Assembly (NCBI GenBank): GCA_963828825.1
Contig: CAWHGF010000004.1
Location: 186,001 to 250,000, forward strand
Origin: Bog-473 sp963828825
Lineage (GTDB): Bacteria; Actinomycetota; Acidimicrobiia; Acidimicrobiales; RAAP-2
Reading direction: 5' to 3'
Length of the DNA stretch: 64,000 nt
A program made the position numbers and the translations under genes. Below are positions 40,578 through 49,462 of this stretch, piece after piece; the first letter of the stretch is position 1, and the number at the start of each line of letters is the position of its first letter. The notes beneath the pieces are model-generated. The model made no database searches and was not told where the DNA came from. It worked only from the letters and a program-made list of their open reading frames with translations.

Positions 40578-40991
40578 TCAGATGCGGCTCAGCTCTTGTG
40601 GACTGAGCGTCGTCTCGACGGGGCCGCCGTAGGCGGCGAGCGCGTAGATCACGATCACGCCGAGCGCGATGTAGGTCAAGGACCAGATCGGGTAGTAGGG
40701 CATCCACCAGATGGCGCTGATGGCGCCGATGGCGCCGGCCGCGATGCCCACCCAGCGTCCTACCTGGGAACGTCCCATCACTGCCAGGCCGCACAGGATC
40801 AGGATGATGCCGACAATGAGCTAGACCCAGCCATACGTCTTGAGGCTGGTGCCGAAGAGGGCGTCTTCGAGGTGTTGGGGAACGGCCCCGTGGTAGCGGA
40901 ACGCCCAGATCGCATCGAAGATGCGCATGATGCCGGCCACCCCCAACACGATGGCGGCGAAGATGATCCAGCCGTGGCCCCGGTCGTTCAT
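40578..40991 (-). pseudogene. DUF7144-type membrane protein with nonsense codon
   Basis: One frame interrupted by a TAG at about 40822-40824. The first half is GHGWIIFAAIVLGVAGIMRI, DALFGTSLKTYGWV. The second half is LIVGIILILCGLAVMGRSQV, GAISAIWWMPYYPIWSLTYI and ALGVIVIYALAAYGG. The four-helix pattern with the YPIWSL motif is that of DUF7144. The stop replaces a residue (often His, Gln or Trp) in the middle loop. The ATG at 40989-40991 has GGAGGG upstream. It would give only two helices now. Confidence 0.78.
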
Positions 40992-41250
40992 GATGCACCC
41001 TCCACTCGAACGTGCGTGATCGCCAGGCGGTGTGCCGGGCGGATTGCTGCTCGCGTTGACAGGTATATACCTGCGCGGTCTCCAATGGAAGAGGCTCAAC
41101 GAATCCGCGGACTAGCCATCGTTTGATCGAGGCAACCGAAAGAAGCGAAAGCTGCGATGCAACCTGAGTTCCTCAGCCCCTAGCAATTCTGCAACGGGGG
41201 GACTAAAACATGGTTACAGAAGAGGCATTTCGGGTGCGGAGGAGAGGGCC

Positions 41251-41655
41251 ATGCTTGCGTATGACTACCCGCTGGGCGGGGTGTTCTTGTCGATGCTCTA
41301 CTTCTTCCTGTTCTTCATCTGGATCTGGATCCTCATCACCGTCTTCATGGACATCTTCCGCAGCCCGGACCTCAACGGCTGGATCAAGGCCTTGTGGAGC
41401 ATCTTCGTGATCATCCTCCCGTTCCTCGGTGTCTTCATCTACCTGATCGCCCGGGGCGGAAAGATGCAGGAGCGCAAGCTCCAAGACGCCGCCCAGCAGA
41501 AGCAGGCCTTCGACTCCTACGTCCGTGAGACTGCCGGGAGTTCGGGCGGCGACGTCACCTCCCAGCTCACCGAGCTGGCCAACCTGAAGGCACAAGGTGT
41601 GCTCACCGACGCCGAGTTCGAGTCGCAAAAGGCCAAGGTTCTGGCTGCGGGCTGA
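41251..41655 (+). CDS. PLDc_N and SHOCT domain membrane protein
   Basis: 134 residues. Two membrane segments at the start (MLYFFLFFIWIWILITVFMD; LWSIFVIILPFLGVFIYLIA) with DIFRSPDLNGWIKALW between them are the PLDc_N signature. The end (LTELANLKAQGVLTDAEFES then QKAKVLAAG) is a SHOCT domain, a short helical pair for oligomer contacts. GGAGGAGAGG precedes the ATG. It heads a plus-strand trio with DUF6325 and another SHOCT protein, a common actinobacterial group. Intact. Confidence 0.88.
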   Translation: MLAYDYPLGGVFLSMLYFFLFFIWIWILITVFMDIFRSPDLNGWIKALWSIFVIILPFLGVFIYLIARGGKMQERKLQDAAQQKQAFDSYVRETAGSSGGDVTSQLTELANLKAQGVLTDAEFESQKAKVLAAG

Positions 41656-41697
41656 TTCCAAGCGCGGGCGACCGCGTTCAAGAGGAGGGAGTGGCAG

Positions 41698-42136
41698 ATG
41701 GCAGAAGAGAACGGGCTCCCTAGGGCCGATCAGCTACTTGGTCGTCGAGTTCCCAGGAAGCAAGATGACCGGGGAGGGCTTGCCCATCTTGGTCGATCTC
41801 GTCAGCGAAGGGGTGATCAGGATCTTGGACTTGGTCTTCGTGGCCAAGGGCCAAGACGGCTCGTTGGGGATCATCGGACTCGCGGATCTGGACCATGACG
41901 GGACGATCGATCTCGCCGTGTTCGAAGGCGTGTCTTCGGGTCTCGTGAGCCAAGAGGACCTTGCCGACGCGGCACCGGTGATCGCGCCCGGGTCGTCTGC
42001 CGCCATCTTGATCTTCGAGAACCGCTGGGCGACGCCTTTCATCCAGGCCCTGCGTCGTGGTGAGGCCCAACTCGTCGCCGCCGGCTACATCCCCCAAGAC
42101 GACCTCGTGGCCGCACTCGATGCGGTCGAAGGCTGA
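41698..42136 (+). pseudogene. DUF6325 family protein, N-terminal frameshift
   Basis: The ATG at 41698 has GGAGGG upstream and gives MAEENG. Near 41720 the frame shifts to GPISYLVVEFPGSKMTGEGL, PILVDLVSEGVIRILDLVFV, SSAAILIFENRWATPFIQAL and GYIPQDDLVAALDAVEG. The body fits DUF6325, a cytoplasmic alpha/beta protein of unknown role found beside SHOCT proteins. The shift removes nearly the whole protein from the natural start. Confidence 0.8.
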
Positions 42137-42148
42137 AAGGAGACCGAC

Positions 42149-42424
42149 ATGCCGCTTCTCCGAGGTATCGCACGCACCGCCGCCATCGCCGGGACGGCCA
42201 CGGCCGTGTCGAACCGTGTGTCGCGGCGCCAGCAAAATCGCTGGGCCCAACAAGAAGACCAGCAGTACGCGCAACAACAACCGCAGTATGCGCCGCCGCC
42301 TCAGCCCGCCGCGCCGGCGAGGGACCCGGTCGCACAGCTCAAGGATCTCGCAGAGCTCAAGTCGCAAGGGATCCTCAGCGACGCCGAGTTCGAAGCCCAG
42401 AAGGCGAAGATCCTGTCGTCCTGA
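42149..42424 (+). CDS. SHOCT domain protein
   Basis: 91 residues. It starts MPLLRGIARTAAIAGTATAV, has a Gln/Pro-rich linker (QQEDQQYAQQQPQYAPPPQP) and ends with a SHOCT domain (VAQLKDLAELKSQGILSDAE then FEAQKAKILSS). AAAGGAG precedes the ATG, 12 bases after the DUF6325 stop. Probably a small oligomerising partner of the PLDc_N-SHOCT protein. Intact. Confidence 0.87.
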   Translation: MPLLRGIARTAAIAGTATAVSNRVSRRQQNRWAQQEDQQYAQQQPQYAPPPQPAAPARDPVAQLKDLAELKSQGILSDAEFEAQKAKILSS

Positions 42425-42614
42425 ACACCGGACCTAGGAGGGCCTAGCCTTCTTTAGCTGGCTCTGTCGTCGTCGTGAAGGCTGGCCCAGGCAGTACCTA
42501 CTTGCGGCGTATCTTCGCGGCGACAGCGGACGGAGGAAAGAGTGAACACATGACGCTCTCCACGACATGGGACGTACCCCTCCTTGAACTTCGTCATCAG
42601 GTCATCGAATCGTG

Positions 42615-42899
42615 GTTGCTGACGAGGGGACCTTCTCGCTATGCACCTTCCTCGACGTCGACGCCTTGGCACGATCGGGTCGCCTCGAGGACGCCCGGTT
42701 GACCTTTTCCTAGATGCTCACTTACTCGAATCATCTGGGCCTCTATTCCGAGGAGATCGACTCCACCGGTGAACAGATCGGCAACTTCCCCCAAACGTTC
42801 ACCCACCTCGCGCTCATCGCTGCCGCGCTGAACCTGGATCGACGACTTGACGGTCGGTCGCGCAATCTTGCGCACCTCAGGCGCCCCACGGATCCGTAG
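42615..42899 (+). pseudogene. GH15 glucoamylase/trehalase C-terminal remnant
   Basis: The reading frame VVADEGTFSLCTFLDVDALA, RSGRLEDARLTFS, TAG, MLTYSNHLGLYSEEIDSTGE, QIGNFPQTFTHLALIAAALN matches the last helices of the GH15 (alpha,alpha)6 barrel. EEID and GNFPQ are the typical catalytic-side motifs. The 5' 85 percent of the gene is absent, and an in-frame TAG breaks the rest. Starch/trehalose hydrolysis was the likely ancestral role. Confidence 0.75.
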
Positions 42900-42924
42900 C
42901 GAGAAGGAAGGGGAAGACTGAGCC

Positions 42925-44324
42925 ATGGCGAATCCCGTCGAGACCGGGAGGATGGCTCCGTCGCTGCGGCGGATGCTGCTTCCTCTTGCCCTGGCCCAGT
43001 TCATCTGCAGCTTCGCTGGTTCGAACATGAACGTCATGATCAACGACATCAGCCAGGATCTGCACACCACGGTCCAGGGCGTCCAGATCGCCATCACTCT
43101 GTTCTTGCTGGTCATGGCGGCACTCATGATCCCGGGCGGCAAGCTGACCGATCGGTGGGGCCGAAAGCGCTGCTTCACGATGGGTCTTTCCATCTATGCC
43201 GTGGGCGCGGTCCTCAGTGCCGCTCGCCCCCGGCCTGGGTGTCCTGATCCTGGGGAACTCGATCCTCGAAGGGGTGGGTACCGCCCTCCTCATTCCCCCC
43301 GTCTACATCCTCACGACCATGCTCTTCCACGACCTCCGGTCCCGGGCCCAGGCGTTCGGCATCATCAGCGGCATGGGTGGGATCGGTGCGGCCACTGGTC
43401 CCCTGATCGGGGGGTTCATCACCACGACCATCACCTGGCGGGCTGCCTTCGTCTTCCAAGCCGTCGTGGTCGTCCTCATCGTCCTGCTCAGTCGCCGCAT
43501 CCACGATCCGCTGCCGGCCGATCCCACTCGCCCGTTCGACACCGTAGGGGCGATCCTGTCGGCGGTTGGCCTGGTGACACTGGTCGTCGGAATCATGGCG
43601 GCCGACAACAACCTTGTTGTGTGCGCGCTCCTCATCGTCGCCGGGGCGCTCGTCATCTTCGGCTTCTTCGCCTGGGTCCGCAGTCGGGAACGAGTCGGGA
43701 AGGAGGCACTGCTCTCGACGAAGCTCTTTCGCAACCGCACCTCGAACCTCGGGACTCGTGACGCAGAACGTGCAGTGGCTGATGCTCATGGGAACGTCGT
43801 TCGTCGTCTCCGCCTATCTCCAGGTGGTGCGCGGCTACAGCGCCATCAAGACCGGCGTGATCTTCACCGCAGCCACAGTAGGCATCTTGGTGTCCTCGCT
43901 TGCCGCCGGTGCGCTGGCGAAGCGCTTCCAGCAGCGAACGTTGATCCTGATCGGGTTCGTGACCACCATCGCCGGCGTGGTCTTCCTCCTGTTGATCGTC
44001 AAGCACTCGCCGAGCGAATGGGCCTTCGCGCCCGGACTCCTGCTCATCGGGTTGGGCCTCGGAGTGATGCTCACTCCCTCGGTGAACGTGGTCCAGTCCG
44101 CCTTTCCCGAGGACCAGCAGAGTGAGATCTCTGGGCTGTCCCGTTGCGTGTCGAACTTGGGCTCGTCACTGGGTACCGCAATTGCGGGCACCATCCTCAT
44201 ATCGGGACTCACCGATCCGACGCGGTCATATGCGCTTGCCATGATTGTGGTCGCAGCTGTCGGATTCATCGGCCTCGGGGTTGCGCTGTTCCTCCGGAGC
44301 CCGGAGTCCGCGTCGGGGGCATAA
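42925..44324 (+). pseudogene. MFS drug-efflux-type transporter (DHA2), two frameshifts
   Basis: Fourteen-helix major-facilitator carrier over three frames. MLLPLALAQFICSFAGSNMN, GVQIAITLFLLVMAALMIPG and GKLTDRWGRKRCFTMGLSIY (motif A) come first. After a shift near 43220 follow GNSILEGVGTALLIPPVYIL and GGIGAATGPLIGGFITTTIT (motif C). After a shift near 43750 follow MGTSFVVSAYLQVVRGYSAI and SLGTAIAGTILISGLTD. It would export drugs or metabolites by proton antiport. Start ATG at 42925. Confidence 0.85.
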
Positions 44325-44505
44325 CGATGCTCGTCGGAAATCGGCGCTTGATGAATCAGAGCACGACGTTTTCCCAAGGCACCGCAGCTGGTGGGATGTC
44401 GTCATACGAAGGAGTTCTGGACGGCGCTCTCACTACGTGGCACAGCAGGCGGATCCTTCGACGAGGCCGTACGCGCATGGCTAGAGGCGACGTGGGAATC
44501 GGATT

Positions 44506-45051
44506 ATGACGGAGGATGGCACCGAGGCTGGGTCGGGCTCCTACGACGCCAGCGTGGGCTCCTCCTCGACGAGTCGGGATCGTCGAGGACGAGCGTCCAG
44601 TATTTATGGCACGATTGTGACAGCGGCCGTTATCGCTGCAGGCGGGAATCAGCTGAGCAGCGCACAACTTGCTGTGACCATCGTCGTCACGCTCGTTGTG
44701 TATTGGCTTGCGGAGCAGTACGCGGAACTACTCGGCGCACACACCCACGACGGTCGTCTGCCGAGCATCGGTCTCGTCCGGTCCTCGCTCGCGGAGGCAT
44801 GGCCGATGGTCACGGCGTCCTTCGTCCCAGTGGCGTCAATTGGCGTCGCAGTTCTCTTCGGGGCGTCATCGGCGGATGCGGCCGAAGTAGCCCTCATCGT
44901 GACCGTTGTGCTCCTGATCATGCACGGCTACAACGCCGGGCGAACGGCCGGCTTGCGCGGTAAACAGCGCCTGTTCGTAACGATCATTGCCGGCCTACTG
45001 GGCGTCGCAATGGTCATCCTCAAATCGGTCCTCCAGCATCATCACTACTAG
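44506..45051 (+). CDS. small polytopic membrane protein
   Basis: 181 residues with about four membrane segments after a 30-residue Ser-rich tail: YGTIVTAAVIAAGGNQLSSA, LAVTIVVTLVVYWLAEQYAE, FVPVASIGVAVLFGASSADA, EVALIVTVVLLIMHGYNAGR. The conserved-looking YWLAEQYAELLG and HGYNAGR loops suggest a known but unnamed actinobacterial family. It is the last gene of the island; direct repeat 2 begins two bases after its stop. Confidence 0.78.
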   Translation: MTEDGTEAGSGSYDASVGSSSTSRDRRGRASSIYGTIVTAAVIAAGGNQLSSAQLAVTIVVTLVVYWLAEQYAELLGAHTHDGRLPSIGLVRSSLAEAWPMVTASFVPVASIGVAVLFGASSADAAEVALIVTVVLLIMHGYNAGRTAGLRGKQRLFVTIIAGLLGVAMVILKSVLQHHHY

Positions 45052-45052
45052 A

Positions 45053-45200
45053 GTCGGAGGGCCCAGTAGAGCAAATTCCGGACTGGCGGCTCCAGCCCTG
45101 GGACCCGGTAAGTTAAGGGGCCGGAGACCGCCAGGGTGCGGTTCCTAACACAGCACCCACAAACAGCATCGTAATTTCAATACGCGCTTGCCACAGTTAG
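45053..45200 (+). repeat. direct repeat 2 (recombinase 3' end plus att-like motif)
   Basis: Second copy of the 29352-29496 repeat, same direction. It keeps AGTAGAGCAAA, GACTGGCGGCTCCAGCCCTG GGACC and the motif GGGTGCGGTTCCTAACACAG CACCC (45134-45158; two bases shorter than copy 1). Only the last codons of the recombinase are present, with a frameshift. Confidence 0.85.
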
Positions 45201-45257
45201 CTGCCTCCTACCTACCTCGGGGACACCCGGCTATGAGTTCGCGAAACCGCCTATGCA

Positions 45258-45565
45258 TCACTGGTTCCCCCGTGGTCCAGTTGGAGTTCGACCTAGGTTC
45301 CTCAACTCCTGGCCGCGACGGTCTCGCGATGCAGCCCCATGGAGCTCCAGGTCGATGAGAATCCGACGGGCGTAGGCGAGCGGGTATTGCATTGAGCGGA
45401 CCCGATTCCAGTGCCGCGCCACACGGAGAAAGATTTCTTGGAGAAGATCCTCGGTCTCAGCGACGTTGGCATCCATGAGGTAACCGGAGCGAAAAATGGG
45501 TCGGCGGTCTCCGTGACAAAGGCCTCGAACTCCTGGCTAAACCTTTCTGCCGTTTTCCGCTTCAC
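45258..45565 (-). pseudogene. ECF-type sigma-70 factor, truncated and frameshifted
   Basis: GTG at 45563-45565 (GGAGG upstream) starts VKRKTAERFSQEFEAFVTET. Near 45495, at TTTTT, the frame shifts to RSGYLMDANVAETEDLLQEI, FLRVARHWNRVRSMQYPLAY and ARRILIDLELHGAASRDRR. This is region 2 of a SigE-like ECF factor. Region 4 is missing; the gene is cut about 57 bases from the island repeat, so the island junction or a deletion there removed its 3' half. Confidence 0.8.
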
Positions 45566-45912
45566 GAAGCCTCCGGACGGGGCGCAAGACGCTCTCACAT
45601 ATCTAAACGTCGCCGGAGGTCTCGAGGTTCCAGATTGTGGCGTTGGAAGCGGCCTGGCCAGCGCCAATAGCCCCTTCAAGGCGAAGTGCGGTGCGGGGGC
45701 AACTGATGGCAGCTCGGCGGCCATGAGGGTGAGGGCGACGACGACGGGAGGTCGGATGTTGGGCATCACGATGATCTGTGGTCACCTCCCCTCGGCTCAT
45801 CGTCGCAAGCGCATGGAATGTCTATTCGACAGCCAGATTGGCGGCATTTTGGGCGTATCCCCGAAGGCCGGACCGGAATAGCGTCACAGTGCCGCTGACC
45901 ACCCGTCCCGGG
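45566..45912. other. intergenic stretch with possible small exported-protein relic
   Basis: No firm gene. A minus-strand frame MPNIRPPVVVALTLMAAELP then SVAPAPHFALKG looks like a signal peptide. A second frame ends RLEGAIGAGQAASNATIWNL. Together they could be a frameshifted small secreted protein upstream of the sigma factor. Confidence 0.3.
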
Positions 45913-46734
45913 CTACCCCAGCCGAGTCGCGGTGATCAGGACGGTCTCGAAGTTCATGACGAACGAGCCGCCCTGGTCGTCGATGGCCGAGCCGATGGCT
46001 TCGAACAGGCGCTCTCGGACCACTGGTTCCAGGGCGGCGTGGTCGCTCCGTGACATGAGCTGGTCCAGCCACTCATCCCGCTGGTAGGCCCGCGTCCATG
46101 GGAACCACTTCTCTGTCGGCGCACCGAAGTCGGGCACCGCTGAGACGGCGTCGATCTCCGAGCCGAGGCCGGTCCTCACGTCGGATGACCGATCGGCCGC
46201 GTACCCCCGGAACAGACGGTGGCCGCCGGGCGGCACGACACTCGCGTACACCACCTCGAGAGCATCGGCCAGATCATCGGGCTGACACCCCGCGTTCCAG
46301 ATCAGACCAAGCGTGCCCCCCGGCCGCAGCACAGAGGCCGCCTTTGCGGTGGCGATGGGCAGGTCGAGCCAGTGCCAAGCCTGCGCCGAAGTCACCCGGT
46401 CGAAGGTGCGACCAGCAGCGTCCCAGCCTTCGAAGGCCGCAATCTCAACTTCGACCCCATGACTGCGGGCGATCTCAGCCATTCGCGGACCGAGTTCCAC
46501 TCCCAGCACCTTGGCGCCACGCTGAGCAATCTGTCGTGAAGCAATCCCGGTGCCACAACCCACGTCGAGAACGTCCAGGCCCGCAGGCACCGGACCGAGC
46601 AGCTCGTCGATCACCGCAGCGGGATAGGTCGGCCGGAACCGGTCGTAGGCCTCGGCTTGCTCGTCGAACAACCTCGAACGTTCCTGGGCCAGAGGTCGCG
46701 CCGCCAGACGGTCGCGTTCCTCGCTGGCATCCAT
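45913..46734 (-). CDS. class I SAM-dependent methyltransferase
   Basis: 273 residues of the Methyltransf_11 type. LFDEQAEAYDRFRPTYPAAV precedes SAM motif I GLDVLDVGCGTGIASRQIAQ. VLGVELGPRMAEIAR carries the acidic residue of strand 2, then FDRVTSAQAWHWLD and VLRPGGTLGLIWNAG. The tail YQRDEWLDQLMSRSDHAALE and the last strand GGSFVMNFETVLITATRL are typical of a trans-aconitate-methyltransferase-like branch. A broken relative lies at 6971-7393. Substrate unknown. Intact. Confidence 0.87.
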   Translation of the reverse strand: MDASEERDRLAARPLAQERSRLFDEQAEAYDRFRPTYPAAVIDELLGPVPAGLDVLDVGCGTGIASRQIAQRGAKVLGVELGPRMAEIARSHGVEVEIAAFEGWDAAGRTFDRVTSAQAWHWLDLPIATAKAASVLRPGGTLGLIWNAGCQPDDLADALEVVYASVVPPGGHRLFRGYAADRSSDVRTGLGSEIDAVSAVPDFGAPTEKWFPWTRAYQRDEWLDQLMSRSDHAALEPVVRERLFEAIGSAIDDQGGSFVMNFETVLITATRLG

Positions 46735-46768
46735 AGACGCCAGTCTGCCCCAGATCGCCGGGACGAGG

Positions 46769-47497
46769 TCAACGCCGAGGCCGCCGATGAGCGTGAATGA
46801 ACACCTCTACTGCTCCCTTTCGTCCGGTCCTTAACGCGGGACACAGGCCCTGAACGTCCCAGCCATTTGATCCGATGCCGGCGACGGCTCGATCCACCGC
46901 TTCGGTGACTTCCTCTTCGGACGAAGCGAGCGCGGCCCGGTGGAGCTCAAAGGTTGGCTTCACAAGAGCCACGAGGTCCGCATGATGATCCATGTCGAGA
47001 ACCTCGAGCTGAGGAACCGAATCACCCAGGGCCAGATAGCTCAGGTCCATCGAGATGACCTCGACTGTCTCGGGGATGATCGTTGGACTGAGGACCCCCA
47101 AATTGTGTCCCTCGAGGTTCACGACCCTCGGATCAGCTCGGAGACGGCCGACCAACTGGCCCACGCCGGTCTCGACGGCGTAGACCCGCTGGGCGCCCAT
47201 CGCAAGGAGGGCCGTGGTGAACCCTCCCGCACTCGCTCCTACGTCGAGAGCGACTCGTGTAGCAACGGGGACAGAGAGCTGGTCCAACGCCGCAGAGAGC
47301 TTCATATCGCCACGGAGGCGGCGCTCGGGCAGGATCCTAAGTGCTGAATCGGCCCGTACGCGGGCTGCGGGATTGAAGATGACTCGTTCGTTAACGAGGA
47401 CGCGTCCACTGACAATGACGCTCAAGTCAGCCTCGACGTGGTGGCGCGCGAGTAAATCAACGAGCGCGACGAAGCGCGCCCGGTGACGGGGTGCCAA
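46769..47497 (-). CDS. tlyA-like: TlyA-like rRNA 2'-O-methyltransferase
   Basis: 242 residues. An S4 RNA-binding domain (FVALVDLLARHHVEADLSVI then VSGRVLVNERVIFNPAARVR) is followed by an FtsJ/RrmJ-fold domain. Its SAM motif is VALDVGASAGGFTTALLAMG; VYAVETGVGQLVGRLRADPR, VEVISMDLSYLAL and LVALVKPTFELH supply the D and K of the K-D-K-E set. TlyA methylates cytidines in 16S and 23S rRNA, which affects sensitivity to capreomycin-type drugs. This copy is divergent, so the target is inference. The start is a TTG at 47495-47497 with a perfect AGGAGGTCC six bases upstream; that site lies in a strong stem (47502-47550). Confidence 0.8.
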   Translation of the reverse strand: MAPRHRARFVALVDLLARHHVEADLSVIVSGRVLVNERVIFNPAARVRADSALRILPERRLRGDMKLSAALDQLSVPVATRVALDVGASAGGFTTALLAMGAQRVYAVETGVGQLVGRLRADPRVVNLEGHNLGVLSPTIIPETVEVISMDLSYLALGDSVPQLEVLDMDHHADLVALVKPTFELHRAALASSEEEVTEAVDRAVAGIGSNGWDVQGLCPALRTGRKGAVEVFIHAHRRPRR

Positions 47498-47501
47498 TTG
47501 A

Positions 47502-47550
47502 GGACCTCCTGGGCTCGGACCGAACAGGGACCGAGCCGTGGAGGAGGTCC
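47502..47550 (-). promoter_or_regulatory. hairpin that sequesters the TlyA-like gene's ribosome site
   Basis: On the minus-strand RNA, the ribosome site AGGAGGTCC (47502-47510) pairs with an upstream GGACCTCCT (47542-47550), nine of nine. The adjoining segments 47512-47521 and 47528-47537 pair nine of ten, with a six-base loop. A four-base bulge separates the two stems. Folding would block initiation at the TTG start. Confidence 0.7.
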
Positions 47551-47738
47551 ACGGGCACAGCTATGGGCTCACACCTAACGGAATGGCACGAGAACTAGCT
47601 TCACACTTGAAGCACGGGGCGGTCAACGCCCATTGTCTGTTGGAGTTGAAGAGGTGCCCCAGTCGGCGGGTCACCGGGTAGGTGGGACGCCTGGCCACAA
47701 TGGGGATGGCGAACCGATTCTGCCCACCATGGATCATC

Positions 47739-48146
47739 ATGACTGTGAGTCTGCAAACAAGTAGTCCACGGATCATGGCCATGAGCGTCGCCGTCGGGAT
47801 CGGCGCCGGCGTGCTCTTGGCTGGTTGCGGGTCCACGCCTGCGAGAACTTCGACAGGCACTCTGAGAGGCGAGTTTCAAATTGTGACGGGTGGCGTCGAG
47901 TATCGAACAGTTCCCGGCGTGGGACACGTCTTCGTTCGCCAGGGAAGCCGCCGACTGGTCAACCACGAGGTCTCGTCGGGGAATACGTTTAAGTTCATGC
48001 TTCCAGCGGGTTCCTTTCAGGTCGACTCTTCCTGCCTGCAGTCGCCGCAGGAGACCCAGTTCTCCGAGTCGAAGACCGTCGCAATAAGGGCGAACATGGA
48101 TACTCGGATTGAAGTCCAATGTCTCCTAAATCCAACCGCCGGATAG
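47739..48146 (+). CDS. small lipoprotein
   Basis: 135 residues with a lipoprotein signal peptide: MAMSVAVGIGAGVLLAGCGS, where LAGC is the lipobox and the Cys would be lipidated outside the membrane. The mature part (GEFQIVTGGVEYRTVPGVGH, RRLVNHEVSSGNTFKFMLPA, GSFQVDSSCLQSPQETQFSE) is beta-rich with two further Cys that could pair. No family is recognised. I chose the ATG at 47739; ATG 47775 is a possible shorter start. Confidence 0.7.
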   Translation: MTVSLQTSSPRIMAMSVAVGIGAGVLLAGCGSTPARTSTGTLRGEFQIVTGGVEYRTVPGVGHVFVRQGSRRLVNHEVSSGNTFKFMLPAGSFQVDSSCLQSPQETQFSESKTVAIRANMDTRIEVQCLLNPTAG

Positions 48147-48616
48147 CCGCATTCAGCTCGAGCCAACCGATTCTTGACTGTCCCAGTCGCCGGAACCGTC
48201 TGCCATCCTGCGGCACAACGGAGGCAGGCCCCGTAGCCAACTAAGTTCCACTCGGTACTGCCACTCCCGGACGCTCGACTCTCGATCCGCACCCTATGGG
48301 CCAGGTTGAAGGCCGTCGGGCTCAGCTACGAACGCATCAACGGTGAGGGCGCTCAGACGATGACAGACAAGGACGAGCGGCTGGTCGGTCGAATCGGCGA
48401 AGAGTCTTCGTAAGGAGGCACGCACTACGACGGACCAGAGGAATGCCGAGGTGAACAAGGCTCGATCGGACTTCCTAGTAGACGGATTCACGCTCTAGAC
48501 AACGCTGCCGACGCATTAGACCCCGTTAGGCACCCCAGGTCGGAGCCAACGGGGGGTGACCCCGTACGATGCCGGAATAGCGCGCATTTCGGACCCGAAG
48601 TCGGCACAATTGCGTA
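48147..48616. other. intergenic stretch with relic and hairpin
   Basis: No complete gene. A plus-strand relic reads RLKAVGLSYERINGEGAQTM then TDKDERLVGRIGEESS stop (48302-48411). A hairpin with arms ACCCCGTTAGGC (48524-48535) and GCCAACGGGGGGT (48547-48559) lies before the DUF4279 gene and may end transcription. Confidence 0.35.
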
Positions 48617-49006
48617 ATGACGGATCTATTCTCGATCGAGTTACCGGAGGTTCGGGCAACCCTCAAAGTGACGGGAGCTCTTCAGCCCGAGGAACTGTCA
48701 GAACTATTAGGCGTACAGGGCAAGTCGTATCAAGGGCCAGCACTCACAAGGGTCTGGGAGTACTCAACCACCCGAGAACGAACGATCGATGCCGCGTCGC
48801 ACTTGGAGGCGATCCTTGCTGTGGTCCGTCCACACTTCCAGGAGTTCCGGGGCTTGATTGTCGACAAGAGTCTCGACGTGGACCTCCGACTGTCGGTCCA
48901 GCTGGCCGCCGGAGAATCGCCAACTGGCTACATCGATGCGATTCGGATAGCCGAGCTAGCCGCAATGGGAGCCGGTCTCGACGTCCAGCTACGCAGTCGT
49001 GAATGA
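48617..49006 (+). CDS. DUF4279 domain protein
   Basis: 129 residues fitting DUF4279: VRATLKVTGALQPEELSELL then GVQGKSYQGPALTRVWEYST, HLEAILAVVRPHFQEFRGLI, DVDLRLSVQLAAGESPTGYI and the end IRIAELAAMGAGLDVQLRS. Small soluble protein; members often occur near polymorphic-toxin immunity genes, but the role is unknown. ATG at 48617. Intact. Confidence 0.8.
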   Translation: MTDLFSIELPEVRATLKVTGALQPEELSELLGVQGKSYQGPALTRVWEYSTTRERTIDAASHLEAILAVVRPHFQEFRGLIVDKSLDVDLRLSVQLAAGESPTGYIDAIRIAELAAMGAGLDVQLRSRE

Positions 49007-49154
49007 GTTCGTCCAAGCAGATGGTGCCCTCGCTGCCGGGAGGGTGCGTCGTTTGGCACGGTGCAGGATGTGCCTGGGGCGCTGACCCGCTCGGTCACAG
49101 TTGCGACCTCCTAGCCAAGACCCCACCAGCGGTTCGAGCAACAAAACAATCGTC

Positions 49155-49325
49155 CAGCCCGAAGTTGGACCCATCACGCTCGACTGCGATGTGCTCACCG
49201 TTGCCAGCTCGGATCTGAGGCTTGTCGTCTACCCCGCCGAACCATCCAACCCCGATGCCGATTTGCTCCGTCTCGTCCAAGTCTTCGGGCTCCAGAATCT
49301 CAGCGTCCCGCACCTGCCCATTTGA
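49155..49325 (+). pseudogene. XRE/MmyB-type regulator C-terminal remnant
   Basis: VGPITLDCDVLTVASSDLRL then VVYPAEPSNPDADLLRLVQV matches the end of the MmyB-like ligand-binding domain of XRE regulators (where it reads LDYETL...LVVYTAEPGS). The HTH and the rest are gone and no start with ribosome site exists. Confidence 0.6.
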
Positions 49326-49462
49326 GGCAGGAGAGAAGCCTCGCCCGAGCACTCGAGTTGTATCGTTTCGATGGATACGGGGGCCCCATAAGTTCACCGA
49401 CCACGGTGTCCCGGGGTCGCTCACTTCGCCGGGATGGTGGGATAGTCCGGCATGATTGGTTC

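Noticed and set aside
40578..42899. In-frame TAG codons in the DUF7144 and GH15 genes as possible amber recoding
   Set aside because: TAG is used as an ordinary stop by other genes here (for example those ending at 10600 and 33007), no suppressor tRNA or pyrrolysine-type genes are present, and the neighbours are frameshifted; simple decay or sequence error is the better explanation.
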